Below are positions 58,134 through 64,000 of a stretch of DNA of 64,000 bases, one piece after another (the first letter of the stretch is position 1; each line of letters starts with the position of its first letter). The notes below the pieces were generated by a model. That model ran no database searches, had not been told where the DNA came from, and worked only from the letters and a program-made list of their open reading frames with translations. This DNA is from JACRCT01 sp049841135 (GTDB lineage: Bacteria > Myxococcota > Myxococcia > Myxococcales > UBA5297), in contig JASGHK010000005.1 in assembly GCA_049841135.1 (NCBI GenBank), positions 1,054,001 through 1,118,000 on the forward strand, read 5' to 3'. Both the position numbers and the translations under genes were made by a program.

Positions 58134-58258
58134 GACGAGATGGTAGCCGCCGCGAGGCGCTCGCGGCGCGGAGGCATCGCCGAGCGCCCAGGACGCTGCC
58201 GGGCCGGAGGAACTAGAATTCGCGGCCCGACGCCGTCGACGCGAACGAGGTTCTGCCC

Positions 58259-60172
58259 ATGTGCTTGTGCGCAGCGGTCCTCAGTCTCTCCCTGTCCGTG
58301 GCCACTTCTCTGCCCACTGGAGCAGCCTCGACCGGCAACGTCGACGCGGATGCCGCGACCCTTCGCGTCGCAGCGCTGGCCGAAGGTGCCAAGGAGGAGA
58401 AGGTCCGCCTCGACGCCGAATACGAGCTGGCGCAGCGCCTCTTCACCCGGGGGCTGTTGAGCAGCGCCTTCCGCCAGTTCGCCTACGTGGTCAAGGCCGG
58501 TCCCGGTCATCCCCACTACTCCGAGGCCGTCGAGGGAATCGTCGCGGTCGCCGAGGCGCTGGACGAGGACTTCATCACCGGCGCCGTCCTCGACAAGGAG
58601 GACGCAGCCAGTCTCGCCAGGCTCCCGCCGGCGGTGCTCGCGAAGGTCCACTACCTCCTGGCCGGCGTGAGGTACCGCAAGAACAAGCGGGACGACGCCG
58701 TGCAGCTCCTGGAGCGAATCGAGCCCACGTCCCCGTCCTACGCGAAGGCTCGATACCTGCGGGGCGTGTTGGCTGCGGTCAACGGGGAGCCCCCCAAGGC
58801 CAGAGCCTGTTTCGACGAGGTCCTCGAGCTGGGCGGCTCCCCGAAGCCGAGCTACGTGGGCCTCGCGGCGGCCCAGGACCTGGCGCTTCTCGGCACCGCA
58901 CGGCTCGACTTCGCCGACGGGCGCCATGCAGAGGCGGCCAAGGCCTACGACTCCCTGCCCCGCTCCTCCGACCTGTGGGTCGAGGCGCAGACGGAGAGGG
59001 CTTGGGCCCACTACGAGGCTGGCGACGCCTCCGGGGCCCTTGACGTCCTGCGCGTCCTCCACGCGCCTCCGCTGGACTCCACCTTCCAGCCCGAGTCCTG
59101 GGCGCTGCAGGCCATCATCCTCTACTCGCTCTGCCGCTATGACGAGGCGAGCTCCGCCCTCGACGAGTTCGACCGGACCTACCCGCCCATCGCCAAGGCT
59201 CTGGCGCCGCTGGCCGCCGGCAAGACCGACCTGGGGCCGCTCGACCGGCTGCTGGCGCCCGAGGACCCGTCGCTGCCTGCCCGGATCAAGGGCTTCTTGA
59301 AGGGCAACCGGCGCCTCCTGCGGTTCAAGGCGTACGGCGAAGCGCTCTCGAAGGAGCGGGAGGCCATCCGCTCGGCGAAGGCGTGGAGCGGCACCCAGTT
59401 CCAGCAGGGCTTGCTCAAGGCGACCGACGACTCCCGGGAGCTGGCAGCGAGCCTCGTGACCCAGTTCACCCAGCGGCGGCTCGACGAGGCCTCCAGGACG
59501 ATCACCGGCTTCGACCTGATGAACGGGGCGACCCGCATCGACTCCTCCGCGGACGTGCTGCTCGGCCGCCGGTGCGCCTCGGCCAAGGTCCAACCGGCGG
59601 AGGTGGTGTCGCGTGCGGGCGCGATCCTCGAGCGCAATCCCAGCGCGTGGTTGCTGTCGGGCCTGGCCAGGGATCTGGCGGGCGATTCGGAGGGCGCCTC
59701 CAAGGCCTACCGCGAGGCGATACGCATCAACCCGAGCTTCCCCATGCCCCACGAGCAGCTCGGGATGCTGCTCCTTCAGGCGGGAAAGCTCGAGGAAGCG
59801 CTCGCCGAGCTTCAGCCCCGCGACCCGGCCAGCCGGCCTTCGCAGGAGTATGGCTACGCGCTCCTGATCGGCCGTCGTTGCGACCAGGCGCTCGCCGCGC
59901 TCACCGAAGCGCATCAGCGAGACCCGAAGTCCGCCTCGACCCTGACGTTCCTGGCCGATGCCTTGGGGTGTGTCGGCAAGCCCAAGGAGGCCATCGCCCG
60001 GTACGAGCAGGCGGTTGCGCTCGAACCTGACTCGGTGCGTGCGCTGTTTCATCTGGGGCTTGCGCGGATGGCCGCCGACGAGCGCGGCGCGGCCAGAGGC
60101 CCGCTCGAGAGGGCGCTCGCGCTCGACCCGAAGAACGCGTCGATCGAGAAGGCCCTCTCCCGCCTCCCCTAG
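58259..60172 (+). CDS. Secreted TPR-repeat protein
   Basis: 637 residues. ATG 58259 (MCLCAAVLSLSLSVATSLPT) is followed by a plausible signal peptide. At least eight TPR-like helical pairs are spread over the protein, best seen near residues 140-200, 215-300 and 460-630 (e.g. KAYREAIRINPSFPMPHEQL and ARYEQAVALEPDSVRALFHL). No catalytic domain. Likely periplasmic and involved in protein-protein contacts. Divergent from the ATP-grasp gene; convergent with the zinc-ribbon gene. Confidence 0.75.
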   Translation: MCLCAAVLSLSLSVATSLPTGAASTGNVDADAATLRVAALAEGAKEEKVRLDAEYELAQRLFTRGLLSSAFRQFAYVVKAGPGHPHYSEAVEGIVAVAEALDEDFITGAVLDKEDAASLARLPPAVLAKVHYLLAGVRYRKNKRDDAVQLLERIEPTSPSYAKARYLRGVLAAVNGEPPKARACFDEVLELGGSPKPSYVGLAAAQDLALLGTARLDFADGRHAEAAKAYDSLPRSSDLWVEAQTERAWAHYEAGDASGALDVLRVLHAPPLDSTFQPESWALQAIILYSLCRYDEASSALDEFDRTYPPIAKALAPLAAGKTDLGPLDRLLAPEDPSLPARIKGFLKGNRRLLRFKAYGEALSKEREAIRSAKAWSGTQFQQGLLKATDDSRELAASLVTQFTQRRLDEASRTITGFDLMNGATRIDSSADVLLGRRCASAKVQPAEVVSRAGAILERNPSAWLLSGLARDLAGDSEGASKAYREAIRINPSFPMPHEQLGMLLLQAGKLEEALAELQPRDPASRPSQEYGYALLIGRRCDQALAALTEAHQRDPKSASTLTFLADALGCVGKPKEAIARYEQAVALEPDSVRALFHLGLARMAADERGAARGPLERALALDPKNASIEKALSRLP

Positions 60173-60244
60173 CGGCGCCGAATCGCCGGCGACGCCTCCT
60201 GGCCCATGGCGCAGGGACTGGGGCGACGCCGACGGACGCGGCCC

Positions 60245-61546
60245 TCAGTGCTCGCGCTGCACGATGTACAGCTGGTGCGTGGCCCGGCCCTCTTCGCGGG
60301 CTGAGGTGTAGGTGCCCTTGCGCAGCACGTCCTCGACGCAGCGGCAGAACTGGGCCGCCGGGCCCTTGCCCCCGCTGGAATACGGCTGCGGCCCGAGTTG
60401 GGCGTCCACCGCGGCGACCTTGCCGCCGATGGCGATCTCGATGGTGATGGTCCCGCCGAAGCCGTCGAGCCGCCCGCCGTAGCCGGCGCGCGCCTCGGCG
60501 AAGCACTTGTTGATGGCCGGCCGTGCGGCGGTGAAGACGCGCTCAGCGTCGGTCGACGCCACGCCGCTGACCCCGGCGACCCGCGCGGTGAACTCGGGCC
60601 CCGCGGCCTTGCGCGCTGCGGCAGCCACCGCCGCGACGTCCTCGCACCGGGAGGTGAAGAGCCGCTCGAAGAGCGTCTTGCTCCCCTCACGGATGGAGAA
60701 GTCCCAGGTGCCGGCCGACGGTGCGTCGGGCGCGACGCTCGTCCGGACGCGCAGCGTGAGCGAGGCCACGGCGTCGATCGGGGCGCCCAGCTTCACCGCC
60801 GCCTTCCACAGGTCGGCGAGGTTGCAGGGCAGCGGCGTCTGGAGCAGGTCGTCGTTGCAGGAAGCCAGGTTCTCCTCGACGACGTGCGCGTCGATGCCCT
60901 CCGCGTCCACGGTGACGTAGTACTCGCAAGGCACCCGGGGATCGGTCCCGCGGGGCGTTCCCGCCGGGGCCTTGGACCGCTCCACCGAGCGAAAGCGGTA
61001 CATCACCGTCGGGTGCCGCTCCCGCTCCAGGGTCAGGTCAACCAGCCCGCTCGGCCCCACCTTCGGCACGTCGATGCGGTACAGCTGCGCGTCCGCCATC
61101 TCGGCCTTCGCCCGCCGCGTCGCCTCGGCGAGGAAGGCGCTGGCGTCGAAGCGCGTCGGGCCGCCCCAGGCCTCGAGCCCGGGCGCCTTCTCGGCGTCGG
61201 TCGGGACGTGGGGCTGCTTGGGCTCCGGAACCTTCGGGATCTGGGGAAGCTCCGGCATGGCCGGCACCGCGATCTTGACCTCGGGAACCTGAGGCTCGGG
61301 CCAGGCCACGAGCAGCACCGCGCCGGCGACGAGCCCCACGATGGCCACGGCAGCCACCACGCCGACGAGCACGAGCGATCGGACCTTGTCCAGGGCGTGG
61401 CCGACGAGGTGGTCGAGCTTGCGCGCGGAGTGCGAGTCGACCTGGACCCTCTTGCCGCAGTACTCGCACTTGACGGTGACGGTCTCGGGCGAGTCTCGCG
61501 TCGGCAGCGGCGCCTGGCAGTAGGGGCAGTTGAAGACGAAGGACAT
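60245..61546 (-). CDS. Zinc-ribbon membrane protein with AgmX/PglI-type C-terminal domain
   Basis: 433 residues. The N-terminal zinc ribbon is C7-x2-C10 and C27-x2-C30 (N-C-P-Y-C-Q-A-P; K-C-E-Y-C-G-K-R). Then comes one long hydrophobic helix (VAAVAIVGLVAGAVLLVAWP, residues ~60-85) and a Pro-rich linker (EVKIAVPAMPELPQIPKVPE). A periplasmic region ends with the motif seen in myxobacterial AgmX/PglI-type proteins (I-N-K-C-F-A-E-A...G-T-I-T-I-E-I-A-I-G-G-K-V...C-R-C-V-E-D-V-L). Members are linked to gliding or energy-coupling (TonB-like) systems; the exact role here is unknown. Intact. Confidence 0.75.
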   Translation of the reverse strand: MSFVFNCPYCQAPLPTRDSPETVTVKCEYCGKRVQVDSHSARKLDHLVGHALDKVRSLVLVGVVAAVAIVGLVAGAVLLVAWPEPQVPEVKIAVPAMPELPQIPKVPEPKQPHVPTDAEKAPGLEAWGGPTRFDASAFLAEATRRAKAEMADAQLYRIDVPKVGPSGLVDLTLERERHPTVMYRFRSVERSKAPAGTPRGTDPRVPCEYYVTVDAEGIDAHVVEENLASCNDDLLQTPLPCNLADLWKAAVKLGAPIDAVASLTLRVRTSVAPDAPSAGTWDFSIREGSKTLFERLFTSRCEDVAAVAAAARKAAGPEFTARVAGVSGVASTDAERVFTAARPAINKCFAEARAGYGGRLDGFGGTITIEIAIGGKVAAVDAQLGPQPYSSGGKGPAAQFCRCVEDVLRKGTYTSAREEGRATHQLYIVQREH

Positions 61547-61607
61547 GCGGCAATCCTAGCCGCGCGGATCGTCTACTGCCCGGGGCGCTGCGAGCCTCAC
61601 CCCCTGA

Positions 61608-61634
61608 CCCCCTCTCCGGCAAGCGGAGAGGGGG
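61608..61634. repeat. Palindromic intergenic repeat, copy 1
   Basis: CCCCCTCTCCG-GCAAG-type loop-CGGAGAGGGGG hairpin. It resembles common intergenic palindromes in high-GC genomes; a similar unit lies at 61722-61747. May also terminate transcription. Confidence 0.6.
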
Positions 61635-61721
61635 AACTCGAATCTGCACCCTGTGGAGACGGTCACGCGGAAGAACGAAGCCGCGGGGCCCGAGATCTGG
61701 CGCGCACCTGAGAGGAAGTCA

Positions 61722-61747
61722 CCCCTCTCCGCGAAGCCGGAGAGGGG
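61722..61747. repeat. Palindromic intergenic repeat, copy 2
   Basis: CCCCTCTCCG-CGAAG-CCGGAGAGGGG hairpin, the same family as the copy at 61608-61634 and about 110 bp away. It lies just past the stop of the beta-helix gene, so it could end that transcript. Confidence 0.6.
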
Positions 61748-61781
61748 CCGGGGGTGAGGGCCGTCCGTCACCCTCGTCCGC

Positions 61782-64000
61782 TCAGGGCAGCACCTCCGAC
61801 ACGTCGTTCACCTCGCCGGCGTAGCGGCCGATTCTGATCGACCGGGATGGGCTCGAACGTGAAGCCGGAGAGTGAGTAGAGCGGCGAGGACGTGGGGAAG
61901 TGGAAGTCGGGGTTCGCCGGGTCCGCGAACAGTCCGTCGAGCTGCGTCACGTTGGGGCTGATGGACTGCAGCTTGTCGGTGGCGCCGGTCTCCCACTCGG
62001 AGGCGAAGGAGAAGTCGTTCACGCGGTAGCCGACGTTGTGCTGGAAGGTGCTCAGCTGCGGGTAGAGGTAGCAGTTGGCGTTCACCGCCGTCTTGGCGCC
62101 CGTCGGGCAGGTCGACGAGAAGTAGGCGGAGGCGGTGTTCGGGTAGAGCGCGAGCTGCTGGTAGGTCCACAGCCGGAAGGTCTGCTCGTCCGCCGGGCAG
62201 CTCGTCTGGCACCGGGTCGCGAGCGACGGGTAGTTGACCGCCTGCATCTTGCCCAGGAGGTTCCAGTTGTCGTCGGGGTCGTTGAAGGCGCCCAGGCTCG
62301 CCGAGTGCGCCCCGCGCGAGGTGACGAGGAACATGTAGGCGGTGTCCACCACCAGGTTGTTCTCGATGGGCGTGTCGCGCCCGCCGCTGAGCATCACCGC
62401 GATGCCGGCGATGTTCTGGAAGATGTTCCCGTAGATCTTGTTCCCCGACACCGCGTCGTCCAGGTAGATGCCCATGAAGCCCGCCTCGCGGTTGAAGTGG
62501 CCGTAGATGTCGTGGAAGTGGTTGCGGGCGATGACGTTGCCGCGCGCGGCCCAGTCGCGGCCGGAGTAGACGGCCCCGGCGTCGTCGGTGAACGAGCCGA
62601 CGTGGTGGATGTCGTTGCCGCGGATGGTGGCGTCGTTGCCCCAGAAGATGATGGCCGAGTGCGGCGTGTGGTGGATCTCGTTGCGCTCGATGGTCATCCC
62701 CACCCCGCTGAAGCTGGCGATGGAGCTGGTGGTGAAGACCTGCGAGATGTCGACGCCCGGCTGGTAGGTGGAGACCAGCCGCCCGAAGTGGTGGATGTCG
62801 TTGTTCTTCACCACGTGGCCGGCGTACTCGAGCGTGCGGCGGTCGCCGCCCAGGAGCCGGATGCCCGCGGCGCCGACCTGGGCGATCTCGCTGCCGTAGA
62901 CCGCGCTCTGCTTGCCGGCCAGCACGATGCCGTGCATCCCCGAGTTCTTCACCTTGCAGCGGTTGACGAAGTTGCGCTCGCCCTCGAGGTGCAGGACGGT
63001 GCCGCGGGTGGCGTCGAAGGTGATGCCGGTGAAGGTGATGTGGCTCGCCTCGACCCGCGCCACCTCGCCCTCGAGCATGGAGACGTAGACCGCGGCCCCG
63101 GCCAGCGGAGCGGGCGGGTAGAAGTAGAGCGTGCCGCTCTGGCGGTCGAGCCAGTACTCGCCGGGCGCGTCGACCTCCTCCAGCAGGTTGTAGACGTAGA
63201 AGGGGTTGTAGGCCTCCAGGCCCACCTCGGCGCCCAGGGTCAGGGTCTTGCCGGCGGCGTTGACGGCGGTGACCGGGGCGTGCCAGTCGGTCCAGCCCCA
63301 GCCCCAGATGCCGTGCACCCAGGCGTCGGGGGCGTTCGCCCAGCGCGCCACGCGGTTGGTCGTGAAGGTGTCGAGGTAGCGCACGGTCGTGTCGGCGCTG
63401 CCCGGGGCGGTGAGCATCATCCCCGCCGCGGTCTCGTAGCCGGCGCGGGCCACGTAGATCTGCCCCGAGGCGTTGCCGTCGGCGTTGAAGAAGCCCCAAG
63501 GCGTGTACTGGCCCCACCAGGCGGACGGCCCCGAGCAGCTCAGCTCCTGGCGGCCGCCGGTGCCGGTCTGCACCGTGCACTGGCGCAGCCGGAAGATGGG
63601 CGTGGCCGAGTCGTGGTCGGAGGCGATGTACCAGCCGGCGCCGTTGCCGTAGACGATCTCCGGGTTCTGCGTGAGCTGGACGCGGTCGAAGGGGCCGTTG
63701 ACCGCCGGGCTGCGCGCGTCGCCGAGCAGGATGAGCTGCGCCGGGTACATCCCGCCGGCGTAGGTGTCCGCCTTGTTCGGGTAGCGGCCCAGCTGCATCA
63801 CCTCGCCCTCGAACATCAGCTCCAGCGCGCCCGTGGGGACGGTCTCGTAGCCCCGCTCCTGCAGCGTGCCGTAGTCGGTGGTGACCGCCGAGAGGTCGAA
63901 GGCGTAGACCTTGCCCCGCGCCGAGGCGTCGATGCGGCTCCACACCGGCGAGGCGCTGGTGACGAGCTGGAAGCCCGCGACGTCGAGCGGCAGGCCGCCG
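61782..64000 (-). CDS. Right-handed parallel beta-helix secreted protein, 5' end outside window; frameshift near its stop
   Basis: At least 735 codons, open at the right edge. After an N-terminal beta region come parallel beta-helix coils typical of polysaccharide lyases and related carbohydrate-active proteins (residue stretch K-N-N-D-I-H-H-F-G, R-N-E-I-H-H-T-P-H, R-G-N-D-I-H-H-V-G and N-N-L-V-V-D-T). The frame of the visible sequence runs past the likely stop. At 61830-61835 GATTCT replaces GATCT, and removing one T gives V-D-Q-I-G-R-Y-A-G-E-V-N-D-V-S-E-V-L-P and a TGA at 61784-61782. A role in extracellular polysaccharide binding or cleavage is likely but unproven. Confidence 0.8.

Overview
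The window looks like chromosomal DNA of a high-GC myxobacterium or close relative (Myxococcota). The signs are: many signal-peptide lipoproteins followed by Asp/Ala/Gly-rich linkers, Ser/Thr kinases with zinc-ribbon or WD40 parts, PEGA and FG-GAP proteins, two TIGR02996-type (myxobacterial repeat-companion) proteins, a MYXO-CTERM-like tail, CotH and endonuclease I lipoproteins, and very GC-rich codon use. No rRNA, tRNA or CRISPR array was recognised. This taxonomic reading is an inference from family content, not from a marker gene.

Layout. 1-16.5 kb: secreted or unknown proteins, an arginyl-transferase-like acyltransferase, a CoA-disulfide reductase fused to rhodanese plus a free rhodanese, a CZB-like sensor, and a large TIGR02996 protein. 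16.7-21.8 kb: a small membrane protein overlapping a phytoene-desaturase-like oxidoreductase, then a DoxX-like / YCII / ECF42-type sigma factor run and a GNAT. 21.8-26.65 kb: a broken Lys/Arg-rich gene followed by a five-gene IS21-family element (zinc-ribbon protein, ParB-like protein, IstA, IstB, small protein). 27-42 kb: a cupredoxin lipoprotein, two secreted carbohydrate-active lipoproteins (GH13 and six-hairpin type) flanking a WGR/TIGR02996 protein, a kinase-WD40 receptor and a stand-alone LigD-type polymerase. 42-46.3 kb: a decayed MYXO-CTERM gene, a zinc-ribbon protein and an ISKra4-like element. 46.3-54.1 kb: CotH and endonuclease I lipoproteins and a translationally coupled kinase / FG-GAP lipoprotein / PEGA operon. 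54.3-64 kb: a PARG-like protein, a MITE-like inverted-repeat element, a FIST protein, an ATP-grasp protein, a TPR protein, a zinc-ribbon membrane protein and a parallel beta-helix protein cut by the window edge.

The most striking property crosses gene boundaries. At least a dozen unrelated genes are broken by single-base indels, and nearly every break lies in a GAGCTC (AGCT-core) hexamer where one central base is doubled or lost. Restoring the hexamer restores the reading frame each time. The simplest explanation is a systematic read or consensus error at a modified GAGCTC/AGCT site in this genome rather than mass pseudogenisation. I therefore annotate these loci as single genes with a noted frameshift. 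Two further breaks sit at CGATCT.

Functionally the window is mostly envelope and secretome: lipoproteins, two glycoside hydrolases, adhesin-like repeat proteins and kinase-linked sensors. The two insertion sequences and a MITE show that it is also a landing site for mobile DNA.
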